DNA from: Archilochus colubris
Lineage: Eukaryota > Chordata > Aves > Apodiformes > Trochilidae
NCBI GenBank assembly: GCA_023079485.1
Contig: CM041083.1
Coordinates: 151,794,552-151,858,551, forward strand
Reading direction: 5' to 3'
DNA: 64,000 nt
Below, in pieces: positions 23,762-36,762 of this stretch (position 1 is the first letter of the stretch; each line of letters starts with the position of its first letter). The notes below the pieces were generated by a model. It did no database searches. It had not been told where the DNA came from and saw only the letters and a program-made list of their open reading frames with translations. The position numbers were made by a program, and so were the translations under genes.

Positions 23762-26700
23762 TAAAATCTGTATGTCTAAAAAAAAAAAAAAACAACAAAA
23801 AACCAAAAAACGAAAATGGAGACAGAGGAAGATACAGCAAATGGAAAATAAGGAATAAAAAAGATGGAATGACTGCCCCGTCAAGAGACAGGTTGAATAA
23901 GTTGTCACTGTACGGTTTGCAAGCAGGGCAGGTGAGTAGAGATGTGATTGGGATGCATTAAGGTTACACAGATGTGAGAGAAGTATAAAGACAGTGTATA
24001 TTCTGGCTGCAAAAATGTTATTCACCAAATTCTGCAACACTGAACAAGAATACAGTTGAATAATAGATAATTTAAGGCATATAGGAGAAGGAAGTTTATT
24101 TGTAAAACTTTTTGGCATAGAAGATTCTGAAGTTGAACAATATGAGAAGTTCCACAGAGGAATTCAACAAGTTCAGGGGCAAACTGAAATGGACTGCAGG
24201 CCCATGTCAAGAGGGACAGGCAGGAATGTATCTTCTAACAGCTCTAATACAGATGTTGTGGTTGCTGGTAAAGCATAACAGGAATGGAGCACAGATGATG
24301 ACCAGGATCACTTTTCCCCTAATTGGTATCTTCTATTTCTGCTGGAAGAGATAACACTACTGCACTCAGTAGACCACTGGTCTAAGTGGAAAGAACATGT
24401 CTGGTGTTCTTGTCATTAGACACTGAAGGATAAGCCATTTGGGTGGAAATAACAGAACAGAAAATCCTATACATATGATTAATTAATATTATATAAGTTG
24501 GTGATAAAGAAAAAAAAAAGAAAAAAAAAGAAGAGAGAAACTTTGAAAAGAAGGGAAACTGCTGTGACTAAGAGCTAGAATAAAGATGAAGCTATATTTC
24601 CATATATTTTAATATTAAAAGTTGCCAGTGTATCTAACCTATTTCTGAGTAATACCACATTCCAGTTCACAGCTGTGGGAGATAAACAGACTTGTTATAC
24701 TGTGTTTCTCCAAATGAACACAGCATCTGATGACATAGATATCAGTGTGTATAAGCACTTTACTGAGCTTCAGACACTTGAGTTATAGCCACATGGGGAC
24801 ACAAATACAAGGCAAACATTTGCATAGAAGTGACTCAGTAAGAAGATTTGTATTTGAAATACAAATTTGAACTGCTTTTGAGCATTTGGAAACTGAGTGG
24901 GAGGGAGGAAGACAGATTAGACTAGAGGCAGTTAACTTTCAGCAATATGCCTTGAGGTGCATAACCATAGCATTTGTGAATTCTAGGAATAATTTACACT
25001 GGAGACATCATCTCTTGAAAAAAAAAGAAAGTTCAGATATTAGGAATACCATTATTTGAATCCTTCACATTTTTCCTCATATTAATTTGTCAATCTCCAT
25101 TTTTTCAACTGAAGTTTTAAAAAAACCAATTAATTTCATTTCTGTACAGCAGTCACAACTGCATCCAGTAGAAGAAATGGGTTTTAGAAGCATTATTTAT
25201 TTATTTATTCAGACACCTACATTATACAAAAACGCTGAACAAAGGCCAGAAGAAATAACAGAATAAACCTTAAGTTGCTTGCAATTTTTAATCACAGATT
25301 CAGTGGTATTAGTCTGACAAGTTCTGGCTAGCCATACTAAACAATGCTCATATTTTATTTTCCCACATATGTGTGATGATTTAACATAATACAACAATAA
25401 AGGAAAAAAGAATCCCTACCAGAATTCATTCTCCCACCTAGAAATAATTGCCATACTACAATAATCAGGGATTAAAGGTGTCTGCCTTCCCCTGCGTTAG
25501 GAATAGTGAAGGTGCACACACTCCTTTCTGTAGGCTCCTTCTTCTGGTTGATTCAGGCACTTGGCTACAAGGTCGGCAACACTAAATCTGATCCACCATT
25601 AGGCATCCTAGGAGTTACTCTTCCTAGCTACAATGAAAATGTACTTTAGCAACATTAAAGATAGCAATATGGAGGGAAATACTCAAATCCTGATCTTGGC
25701 ATCCTTCAGTCACTACCTTAACATATACACATCAAATATGAAAACTAACAGGAGAAACAGTTCAATAAAAACCCCAAACCTTTTCAGAGTAAATCTTATG
25801 TCCACTGTAAGGTATCTGTAAGGGTTGACACAAGATCTTTTAAAGGCAGAGGACAACCTGTGAGATTGATAGTAATACTAAAACTACAGACAGAAGATAC
25901 TGCTGTCACTCATGACAAACTACAGCTTTACATTCAAGTAGACCTTTCAAACAGGTCTGATGCTGAGTGGCAGTATCTGACATGCAAGATCATGTTTTTG
26001 CTAAAACATGTATGGCAGTTTTTAAAAAAAACATTTTTCCTATCAAACATCTTTTCAGTAACATTAGAGTAATAGTTATCAGGGGGACTAGTAATCCCAC
26101 TAATGAAAAGAAGAAACAAACAAAAAAACTAATAAAACTACCTAAAACACTTGACTTTTTCCAAACCTATCTAAGTGAATCATCTTCTAGAGTGCACAAC
26201 AAAACTTTTGTTGTCTTTAATGGTTCATAATGGGGCCCTCAGTCATAGAAAGAAGGTTCCATTTCTGTGCAGTACCAAGAACCTATTTAAACTGAGAAAA
26301 GAAATAGCCACCTAACCCCAAAACTTTTTGTGCATGGTAGCTTTATATGAAAAAGACATATGACCCAATTTCATTTTGACAGAGACCACACAGTGAAATG
26401 GCCACCAGAGGTAAAATGTTTCTATTAAAATTCATTTGTGCTGTGAGCTTTAAATCTTAATTTAACTTGGGCCATACAGCATTTAGGTACCAATGCAGTG
26501 GGTAGTAGCTCATGCAGAACCTAGCAAAGAAGTCATACTTATAGCTAGAGTCCTTAACTTAAAGAAAGAAATAATGTGCTCTGACATTTTGGTGTAGTTA
26601 CAACAAAAGTGAGAGGGAAAAATCTATTTTCCTTCCAGGCAGAAAAGTGAACAAGCCCAGAATAAAACAGCCATTTGGTAGAACTTTTAAAAGGGCATGA

Positions 26701-28652
26701 TTTAAGTAGTGTGAATACAAACCCTGTTATAGAAACACCTATCTACATGCTTAACTTTTTGAATATTTCCAAATCAAAGTTAATGAGATAATTGCTTTCT
26801 GGGTGAAATATATGGGCTGAACATTTTTTATACCAAGGAACAACCAGTTAAGCAATGAATAGCCAAAATATTCAGAACCTTCTTATTAGTAAGTTACTTC
26901 TTAGTAAGTGTAAATTGCAATTACCCCCCAAGTTTTTACGTTAACTAGAAAAATTTACATCCATTGAAGATGTAAAGAGAACAAAAAGTTGTTTAAATGC
27001 AATATATGAGAGAACTGCAAACATATGATCATTGTTTTCTCTCTAAGGAAACAATTTAGAGAGTTATTTAAAAAGCCATGATTACACAATGCTTTATGAA
27101 AATACTCCATTCATTTACAGCATATAAGGTATAATATCCCATATAAGGGATAAATATACCATATAAAGTAAATATCCCATTAAAAGCAAGCTGATAGATT
27201 TTGTAAATTTCATAATACAGTAAAATCAAGCAAGATAGTTAAGCTATTAGCAAATAGTCATTTCATAGTTTCTTCTCAGCAATCTGAAAACATTAAAGGA
27301 CCAAATAAGAAATGAAAATAAACTAAAACTAGTTTGGAAATTAAATTATTGAAACATTAAAATAAATTGTATGCAAAACCAAGTTAGAGAATATAATCTA
27401 CTCTGAATGTTCTTCTTTCTTATTTTGTGATTAAATATACAAACTGGCCTCTACTGACATTTTAAAATGCAACTGTTAGTGTCATGCCATGTTTTAAATT
27501 ATTCCAGTTTGAAAGAATTGATTCATGAGTAATTTATCTGATTTACTTCACTGCCAGATGGGTACGAACAGATAGAAATGTTCTGTGTCACCAGCTGTGC
27601 TGCTGGGTCTGGGTAAATGACAGGATTATTTTAAGCATGGCACCTGTAGTGGCTTTCAGTAATGAGAAGTCTGTAAATTAGCTTAATAAACAAATTTTAC
27701 ATTCAGCTTGCAATAATTACTGATTTTTAGACAGCGAGAAAAGTGGTTTTGGATTTGTGTTAGCACTTGTGCTGTAACAGTTTCCCTCCTAGGTAAGATG
27801 AACATACTCTTTGAACTGAGTCTTGTTTAGTGCGGCCAAATAGAGGAATGAAAGCAAAGCCTCAACTAATGGCTTTTCAGATGGGAAAAATCCAAAAGAT
27901 TATGATGAAACAAAAACAAATAATTAAATCTGTCTCAAATCCTGCATTTCAGTATTCACTTTGAAAGAAGACTTAATCTGGCATCAGTTTTGGGACCACC
28001 AAAAAAGCGCCACGTGATAATTTCCTTAGAAAAATTAATTCCAGCTGAACAGATCTAAATAATCTAAAACAGTAAATAAATCAAAAACTGTGAATATTAA
28101 TACTTCACATATTTGAACATAGCTTTTCTGTTTATTTTTTTATTCTCTTTTTCTGTTTTCATCGTATATTGTTTTATAAGAATGTCTAAGATGAATACAG
28201 GAAAAACAGAATCAAGAACACTAACTTGGAGAAAACATGACACAACAGCATTTTCCCTCCATCACCTTGCAAGCATTCTTTCAAAATCTCCAAATCGATC
28301 TGTAATTATCACTTCTGGTATGCAACCATCAAAACATTGCATCAGTGAGCAGTGTCTTAATTTTTGTTATTTTGCTTATAATTTGTGCTCCTTCTTTCAA
28401 CCTAATGCATTAATGTCTCTCTCATACTTGTAGACTTGAAATTGCCTTTTTTGTACAGCCAGAGAAAACCAAGTAAAAAACTAGTGACTGCTGCTTCATA
28501 AGTAACATAAGCTTTTTGTAATTTTGATTTTTATTGTTATAATTTTTATAATTATGTAACTGGTAATCTTACAGGGAAAGCATACAGCACCCACAAAAGT
28601 CCTTTCTGGAAAGTTCAAATTTGCAAAGCTGCATTATTAAAAGCAGTTGCTG

Positions 28653-28678
28653 GCTTCATCACCTAGAGGTGATGAAGC
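28653..28678. repeat. perfect 12-bp stem hairpin
   Basis: GCTTCATCACCT (28653-28664) and AGGTGATGAAGC (28667-28678) are exact reverse complements separated by only two bases. The setting is otherwise unstructured AT-rich DNA. There is no following T run that would suggest a terminator-like function, and no known element has these arms. Confidence 0.95.
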
Positions 28679-29159
28679 ACCCTTTAAAACCAAATTGTCT
28701 GACCCACGTAGTGAAAGGAAAAAAGGTCAAAATGTCTTTATGTGCAATGCTGTTACTACAGTTAGAAAAGTGTTCTCATCTTTAAGAATACGATGCTATT
28801 TAGAATTTTAAACAGATGAGAGGTGTAAACAGTTTTGAGGTATATCCACGAGTATTAGAACCGGGTTCCAGAATCAACAAAAATACTGGTGTGACTTGCG
28901 TGCTGAGCTAGCTGTTGTGGGTTTGGTGTTTTTTTTGTTCTTAATCTAAAATAAAGGGGGGGGTGGGGAGGAAGTGGGAAACAGCAACTGGGAAAAAGCC
29001 AGTTGTTTTCTATTGACTCCTCTAACTTCAAGTTGAGGGCAGTGCAATTGGTAACAGACTGAAGCCAGGGATTAATGCAAAAGGTACAGATACAGCAACT
29101 TATCACTAAACCCTGTTATTTTTTCCAAAAAAAGGAGCTAGCAAGAAGGAGCTGAAGGT

Positions 29160-29603
29160 GAAGAAAGCAACAGATGGAAGTTAATCAGAGAGGGAGGAAG
29201 TATCCTGGGAAATCTATATCAGGCCTGAAAATTCTTACTACATCTGCATGGTTTGGAAATATCAGTAGCTCTGTCTCAAATTGTGGAGAAGAATTTCCAA
29301 GAAGAGGATGTCCCCATAGACTCAGGAGCAGCCTGAGTTCTGTGTGGGTAATGGAACTACACACACATCATCTTATGACACCAGTGACCAGACAATGTAG
29401 AAGTGAAACTTCAGAGTCCGAGAAATCTTTTCAGATTCCCAGCTTGGCCATTTGCTGAGGAAGAGCCTTGGATGGCCCCAGGGACCAGGACATCTGGTAG
29501 TACCATTTTGGACAGATTGCTGTGGAGCTTCTCACGGGGATCAAGGAAAGCTGAGGGACTGCGGCTTATCCCTACACAGCTGATGAAAGCTGCAGAGTTC
29601 TAA
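29160..29603 (+). other. GC-richer block with moderate open frames, identity unknown
   Basis: Two overlapping plus-strand frames (94 codons from 29174, 66 codons from 29403) lie in a segment visibly richer in G and C than its surroundings. The translations contain no recognisable domain, signal peptide or transmembrane run. It could be an exon of a non-coding transcript, an eroded processed pseudogene or an old transposon fragment. I do not call it a gene. Confidence 0.25.
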
Positions 29604-30059
29604 TGAAAAAATAATCTTTGTTAATTGGGTGTTTAAGTACTGGAGTATACTCTGTGGTATGTGCTCCCATTGAAACTACAGGAACGAAAACTAACAAGAA
29701 TTAACAATGATAGACACCACTGACAGAACTATGGGTATTGAATAACAGCTGCTTAAGAATGTTGCACAGGTATTCCAACGAGGTGTTTCAGATGCTTGCT
29801 TATCTGCAAAGATTAAAGCACATGTACACATAATGTATACTTATCTTTAATGCTGTGATATGTAAACTCGGCAGTTGAACCCTGTAACTCTTTTTTTAAA
29901 ATCACTTAGACAGTTTTGACCTATACTTTATCAGGCAAGCAAGCTGAAGAGCACAAAACTTTTTTTTACTTATGTTATCTTTTCTTCTCAACACAGCACA
30001 CAGACATTTAGGCTAAATCAAGACTATGTAAGGTAGAAGCACTTCTAACTTCCTGGAGT

Positions 30060-30133
30060 CAGGAGTGGTGTAGAACTGATGGTTGAATGCAATGATTTTG
30101 AAGGCCTTTTTCAACCCTACTGATTCTTTGACT
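30060..30133 (+). mobile_element. short CR1 3'-end relic, plus strand
   Basis: GAATGCAATGATTTTGAAGG, TTTTTCAACCCTACTGATTC and TTTGAC follow the order of the CR1 3' UTR and tail with several substitutions. Only the terminal 70 or so bases are recognisable. Confidence 0.6.
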
Positions 30134-33100
30134 TAGGCATTAACAACGGCCATGCTGCCTCCATCCTTGGGGGTGAAAAGGGATGATATCTCTTGTGGAG
30201 ATCAAGCTAAAGAAGAAGGGAAATCTTTTCATGGAAATTTATTTGGAACTGTCCGGTGGCAAAGATCTCACCTACCTCTGCCAGCTCCAGCATATAAATA
30301 AAGCCATTGCCCTAATTCTATCTGCTTTTAAACAAAAGGCTCTGACTTAACATAGGTGATACTGCTGCTATTTGTGCACAGTAACAAAACACTTGGACTT
30401 GGGTTCAGTGGAACACATTTGTGCTTATAGCCTTCTACGTGCCAATACTCTAGCAAGGTATATTCAGAAATTACATTGAACATATATTTACTTTTTACAA
30501 CCAGTTATCCTTCTTGAAACTGCACACATAGCCAGTTTTAGGAGATGATTGTTTCCATATTTCATTGGCAGATTACAGATTTAATCTACACATTATGTGG
30601 ATTTTATTCAGGAATCTAACAAGTAACCATACATAAGGATTTTATTTTCATATATTACAGCTCATTTTAAACTTCAAATAATCCCTATGATTAAAAGGCT
30701 GAACTTGTAGCAATATGTCTCTGATTGTACATTTGTTCCTTGGAGTTCTGCAAGACACTTTAGAATAACCCAATAAAAAGCTTAATATAATCATACCTTG
30801 CTAACTATTTAGGAAACCATCTTAAGAAATCTAAAATGCTCCATTACCAGTTCCATAACTTTTTCTGTACCAAACTCAGTAGATCAAAAAAAAAAAAAAA
30901 TATATAAATATATACACACACACAAATATATTATCATTTTACTACCAGTATCTTCAAAGACATGGGAGCAAATCTGGGCTGTTAATTCAGTTTATGCATA
31001 CAAGTGCCCTGTGCATCAGATAGCACTCCTGTGAATTTTAATTGATTTAGTCTGCTGTACTTCCAGAAGACTAACACCGTTATACAGCTACTTTGAAGAG
31101 CAATCAATCAGCCAGTGCTCCAAGTGAGCTGGAGCTGAGCTCTGGAACCTATCCCCAGCAGGATTACAGCTCTGCACTTGTAAATGAGAGAAGGGTTTCT
31201 ACTGCTTCTCTTAAACAAGAGATAAAAATAAAATCTAAAATACAAAATGGAAACTAAAAGCCATTCCAATTTTAGAAAAGGCAGGAGAAAAAGTCAGCAG
31301 ACTATTCAGTGAGGTTCTCCTGCTTACATCTTTTTATTCTGAACAATGAAATCAACATCTGCATTATCATATTCACTTTACATTTTCCCATTTTACTGCT
31401 TTTCAAATGGAATCACAGTCACATAAAGGCACTAGATAGAATTACTATGCCTTTTATGCTATATTCTGAATACATTTATAATACAATATCTGGTCTCTTT
31501 TATTTCCTTTTTTATTTTTTTTCCTTGTTACATCCTTATTTTAGCTTGTCTCTGACCAGTTATTCCTAATTACAGTCAATACTTTGCATGCACTTGAAGA
31601 TGGATGTTCATTATGTAACAGTAATTTATCTCACATGTGCTCATAATTTACAAAGTTCCTGCACAGAACTCTGTATGAGAATATGGTCATAGGAATATAA
31701 TAACACTCTGAAATCTTTTCATGTTGTATTCCAAATCTTCCTCCCTGTGATATCTTTGCTTCATTAGTCTCGATTCAGAAGACGAAATAGATAGGTCTAT
31801 TATTAGCACAATTTTTGAGAACTTCCAGGAGTAAAAGTGGAAATACTTGATTTTAGAATAGATCTTATAAAGTAACCCACAGTTTTTACAATCATATGGC
31901 TTATTCTGCTTTGTTAGCAAAACTCAGAACTGCAAGGATTATATTTCAGCATGTCACAAAATTTCTCATGCCAAACCATGAAATAATCAGAAAAGTTAAA
32001 AAAACAAAGCTTGCTGGATTAAATAATTTCAGTGCAGGTTCCCAGGCTTCCCTCTAAATTAGAAACCCACAGTAATTACTGCAGTTTTCCTAGGTAACAC
32101 TTGTGCTCACAGTTCTTGGAACTGTGAGGTACAAAGCCTATGTATTTCAGATTGGTTCCTTCTTCCACACAGGATGAAACCACAACCTACACTGTGTGGT
32201 TCCTACTCTAAGACCCTAACCGTGCCTCCACTTTACAGTCCCCAAGAAAGAGTTTAACTCCATGCCATTCATTTTCCCTACCTTTCCTTCAAACAGATAC
32301 CCTCCCCCAAAATTTAACTTCCTGCAAACATCCTTGTCACTGATACCTGTAATCATCTGTGGGATGGTATATAATCCCAAAATCAGAAGTCAGAATCAGA
32401 ATCCCAAATTCAGACAGTCAGTTATTACTCTGATGTTGCTGAGTCTCACAGATGTAGAGTTAGGACCTCCACACTGATACCTGCCATCTAAGGGATCTAC
32501 CTTGCAACTAAGGTGAGATTCTCCACATAGCCAGTGGGATCATATCGATATGTTACCTGTAATACCATTGAAAGGTCGGGTGACCAAACCCTTAATGTTT
32601 ACAAAGGATTTATAAAACTGTGGTGCCATATGTTCCGCACATTTCCCAGAATGTCAAAATCTAATCAGGATTCTGCTCCTGAGAATCGTGCCTGGACCAG
32701 ACTAGTCCAACTGAGAATAATGAAAATAACAGTTTGTGTTTTTCTTTTGGGGGAGTGTATTTACAAATTTCATTTTCCCCAAGACAGGAGGGGGAGCTAG
32801 AAATTGGGGAGCTAGGGGAATGCCTGCAGTACATTCCTGATATTTTTTTTAAAAGCATTAGTGAATTCCAGACAAATCTGATAGAAGTACTGGAGTCTAA
32901 TATTTCTGTACGTGTCTTTGGAAATCAATGACTACCAAACCTCTGAAAAAGCAGAAAATAACATTTAGTTGTGGTTGGCCATGATCAACTAACTGGCTGG
33001 GGAAACAGTAACATAACAGGACAGATGTTAGAAGGAGGTGGGAGTTTTCAGAGATTATGCCTTGACTAGTAACATCTCTCTGGTGGCTATTAGAAATGTA

Positions 33101-33926
33101 CCTATATTATTGATAAAAAGTTCTTATGGAGAAAATTAAATGTGTAGAAATAATCAGAAAGTTAAGAAAGCCTAATGAGCTAATGCATTTTATTCTTTCC
33201 AAAGCTTCTAATTTAAAAATAGAAATTACAAATGTTTGCCATTGTTCATTGTTTTCATTTTTCCATTAAATTTGGTGTCAGATATATGCATAATATCGAG
33301 AAACTGTGAAGAGTAAGAGCACTCTTTGAGAATAGGAAGATCTTAGAAATCCAGAAGGATTACAAGGGTCTCTATAAAAAATTTCTTTGTTCAAAAGACT
33401 GCCAGTCTAGAGGCAGAGAAATAAAAAATATGTTGAGAAGCTGTCATTCAAGTAATCTTAAATTTTTTATTAGTAGTCTGGTTTGGTACTGAAATGCTGT
33501 TTTCTCTTGAATGAAATACAAAACCACTCCGACTAGAAAAGGGTCACAGAGCTTTATTAGGCATGGATGCCACCTACTGGAAATGAGTCAAGTCAGAAAA
33601 ATCAGATCTGAGCAGTGAAATAAAAATGAGTGAATTCATGTCAAATACAATCTCTAAAAACGTAAGCCTGGAGTCAATGTGGTGGCGAGCTTACTGCCAA
33701 AATTAAAAACTATACCATCTAAGTCAGTGACCTAAGAAAATGCTAACAATTGCATATACCAAACCAAATATGCCAAATTCCTACTTCAAACTCTAAACTA
33801 AATGAAAGAAATTATCATCTTTGCTTACAGAATTCTGAATTGTTAAGCATTTTCGTACAAGGGACAATCATAGGAAAAATATGACCATAAGAGAGACATC
33901 CTTATAACCTTAATCCAGGAGTAAAG
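30134..33926. other. unique AT-rich DNA, no gene recognised
   Basis: Contains a 15-A run at 30886-30900 passing into a TATA/CACA microsatellite (to about 30931). Open frames reach 88 codons (32534-32800) but show no domain. No transposon is recognised. Confidence 0.5.
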
Positions 33927-34457
33927 ATCATAGAATCATAGCATTGGCTGGGTTGGAAGGGACCTCAGAGATCATCGAGTCCAACCCTTGAACCACCGTT
34001 GTGGTTGCTAGACTATGGCACTGAGTGCCACATCCAGTCTCTTTTTAAGTATCTCCAGGGTCGGAGAATCCACCACTTCAGTGGGCAGCCCATTCCAATG
34101 CCGGATCACTCTCTCCGTAAAGAAATTCTTTCTAATATCTAACCTAAATTTCCCCTGGCACAACTTAAGACCATGCCCTCTTGTCTTGTTGAAAGGCATT
34201 TGGCAAAAGAGACCAACCCCCACCTGGCTACACCCTCCTTTCAGGGAGTTGTAGAGAGTGATGAGGTCTCCCCTGAGCCGCCTCTTCTTTAGGCTGAACA
34301 ACCCCAGCTCTCTCAGCTTCTCCTCATAGGGCCTGTGCTCGAGTCCCTTCACCAGCCTGGTTGCCCTCCTTTGGACCTACTCCAGAACCTCGATATCCTT
34401 CCTGAACTGGGGGGCCCAGAACTGGACACAGTACTCGAGGTGTGGCCTCACCAGATG
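33927..34457 (-). mobile_element. CR1 LINE, 3' end, minus strand, well preserved
   Basis: The + strand begins with the reverse-complemented tail (ATCATAGAATCATAG), followed by GGTTGGAAGGGACCTCAGAG. It then reads without obvious breaks through the reverse-complemented ORF2 C-terminus to GTGTGGCCTCACCAG near 34455, where the copy is 5'-truncated. It is about 530 bp. It is nearly the same subfamily as 487-952 and 3713-3940 but less eroded. The right junction is followed by a short 18-bp tandem duplication. Confidence 0.96.
34008..34352 (-). pseudogene. CR1 ORF2 C-terminal remnant (114 codons open)
   Basis: The minus-strand frame stays open for 114 codons and contains the tail of the CR1 ORF2 polyprotein (endonuclease plus reverse transcriptase). 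Visible family wording includes [26 protein letters not shown] and [15 protein letters not shown]. This is the region after the reverse transcriptase domain, and no catalytic residue is present. Full ORF2 is several times longer, so this is a 5'-truncated fragment with no expected function. The first methionine is internal to the original protein; coding similarity continues upstream toward 34455. Its openness indicates a comparatively young insertion. Confidence 0.9.
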
Positions 34458-34462
34458 TTTTC

Positions 34463-34496
34463 TTTGAAATAGACTTTCTATTTGAAATAGACTTTT
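34463..34496 (+). repeat. 18-bp tandem duplication at CR1 boundary
   Basis: TTTGAAATAGACTTTCTA at 34463-34480 is repeated as TTTGAAATAGACTTTT at 34481-34496. It sits just beyond the 5'-truncation point of the minus-strand CR1 and may record target-site processing or simple slippage. Confidence 0.85.
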
Positions 34497-36756
34497 CAAA
34501 GACATTTGATCAACAGCACATTAAAACACAGCAATGTCTTTTGGCAGTAAACATGGAGCAGCAGACTGAGTAAAATGAAGTCACAATATTACATCAAGAA
34601 CAGTGTTAGTAGGGTCTCTGACCTATCCCTAGTTAGCAATTAAACCAAAATACAAATTCCCTTGAATATTATTTATAGACATGAATGGCAGCCTCTTCAT
34701 CCACAATTTATATTCTAAAGCAAAAACTGTAACATTCCCATTCAGGTGATTAAGGTCTTCTAATTTTTTTTCTCTCACAGAGAAATTTATATACGCACAC
34801 ACAAACAAAGCATTCAAGGCATATATACTTTTTGAGAAGTCAAGACTCTCCAGGCATCCTAATTTTATAGCCCAGTGAGTAATGTCATTCAGATTCTGCC
34901 TGACAAACATCATAACAACTTTTAATGACAAGCAAAAGTGTGAAAGTACAAATTATAACAGAATAAAATTATCTTGGATATTCTTGAAGGAAGTAATTTG
35001 AAGTAATTGTTGCATCTAAAATAATTTATTCTGCTTTTGTGTATTGCAGTTTTTTTAACAAAAATAAAACTTAAATGTCACTCTTAGTTGTAAGTGTCTC
35101 AAATATCTTAGTCACCCTGAAATTTTGCAGGTAACATATATAAATGCAATGCTCTAAATAGAAATAGAAATGGAAAGAAGTTTTAGATGGTGTAAACGTG
35201 CTATAACTCCACTGAATATAAAACTATAAAAAGCAAATTAAGTAAAACCTGTCAGGAAAAAATCCTATATCAGATGTTTAGTCAATTAAGAGTTGAATTT
35301 GTTTCAATAATACACAAAATTAAATAAAAGACTATATTCTTTGTATGCCAATTCCTAACCAGTCTCATCTAGAGGATTCTTTCCAGCCAAGACTTTATTA
35401 ATTTGAAACAATATGTATTTCAAGAAATAAAAAAATATTCCAAAGAGAACTCTTTTTCCCTTTTCTCATAAAATTTCAGCATTTTGCAACGCTGTTGACA
35501 AAGGCAGCAGTAAAATGCAGGGAGGAGATCTGGAAAGTGAGAGTATCCTGTGAAGTCATAAGCAAATCCTTGTGGTTATTTCAAGGGACAAAGCCTGGTG
35601 AAAGGATGCAGAGACAGATACATGCCTAACAGAAAATGTAAAAAACAGTAAGCTTGATCCTAAAACTATGCAGAATAGACTTGTCAATTACTAACTGATC
35701 TCATGTATGCAGTGCTGGTACATTCTTGAGCCAGAAAGAATATGTATCCCGTTTCCATGTTAGTAAACCTGTAGCAACAGCAAAACAGCTTGAAAGCAAG
35801 TGCACAGTGAAAGTCATTTTCTTTCTGAGGTTGCATTTTTTATGCATCAGTTCTCACTGATCTCAGAAGGAATTTTAGAAACAAGTGCAGTAAAGTCAAG
35901 CCCCATGTGTCCTTATGCAATATTTTCAAGTACTACAGGTGAGCTAAACAGTTCGCAGAAAGTACAACTACCACTGAACACAGAAGATGCTCTGAGGCAT
36001 TAAGTAAGGTCATTGTTGTTCAGGAAATCCAAGCAAACAAAAAGATCTTCAAAAGGAAAGACGGAAAGGAAATGTTCAAGAAAATAAAAGAACGCAACTC
36101 TTGGACTTGAAGAAAAATTGACAGCTCCCTGAATTCAAGCCTCACACACTACAGTCAAGCTTCCTCCATCACCAAGAACTTTAATATTGTTGAATTTTAT
36201 AATGTAAGATTTTATCATAACTTTATAACCAACCTTAGCTATTGAGACAAAATGACTGCTGAAATAATACAACATCATCTACTAGAGAACTCGGAACTGG
36301 ACTGCTCCTTGCCATCTTCTCCACTTTAATTAGCATTACCAGAGCATCTTATGACCTCACTGTAACTCCACAGTAGTTACTAAATCTGCTACTTACAGAG
36401 GAAAAAATTGTCCTTCCTTCCTGTTCAGTATTACAAAATGTTTTAGTGCTGAAAATTGAACTTGGATATTTATTTCTGAAGAGTAGATTAAACAATACTA
36501 ACTTTCACTACCATCCTGGGCATTTCAACTTCAGTGGGCTATTTAAAAGTCTACATTTTCCATCAGAACAAAATATTCTGAAAGTTACTTCTCCTTATCA
36601 GTCCCCAGATACAGGCAGAGAGGATTGTCACACAACCCTCCTTTGATATAACGTGTACATTGTTTTCACTGAGCTATTCTGTTCAGAGTCTAGCATGTCA
36701 TTCTGTAATGCTCATGCTCTCAGCAACCATATATATATTAATTTATATTTAGAGCA
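34497..36756. other. unique AT-rich DNA, no gene recognised
   Basis: A minus-strand frame of 100 codons (34629-34931) has no domain. No repeat family or RNA gene is recognised. Confidence 0.5.
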
Positions 36757-36762
36757 TAATTC

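Larger units (their letters stand above)
23762..30059. other. unique DNA, no gene recognised
   Basis: Starts with a 15-A tract (23778-23792) in A/C-rich sequence. A polypurine patch (GA-rich, with two 9-10 A runs) lies at 24509-24556. A 26-nt hairpin is at 28653-28678. A block with CNE-like composition is at about 27540-27800, and a GC-richer block with longer open frames at 29160-29600. No exon, RNA gene or named transposon is recognised. Confidence 0.45.
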
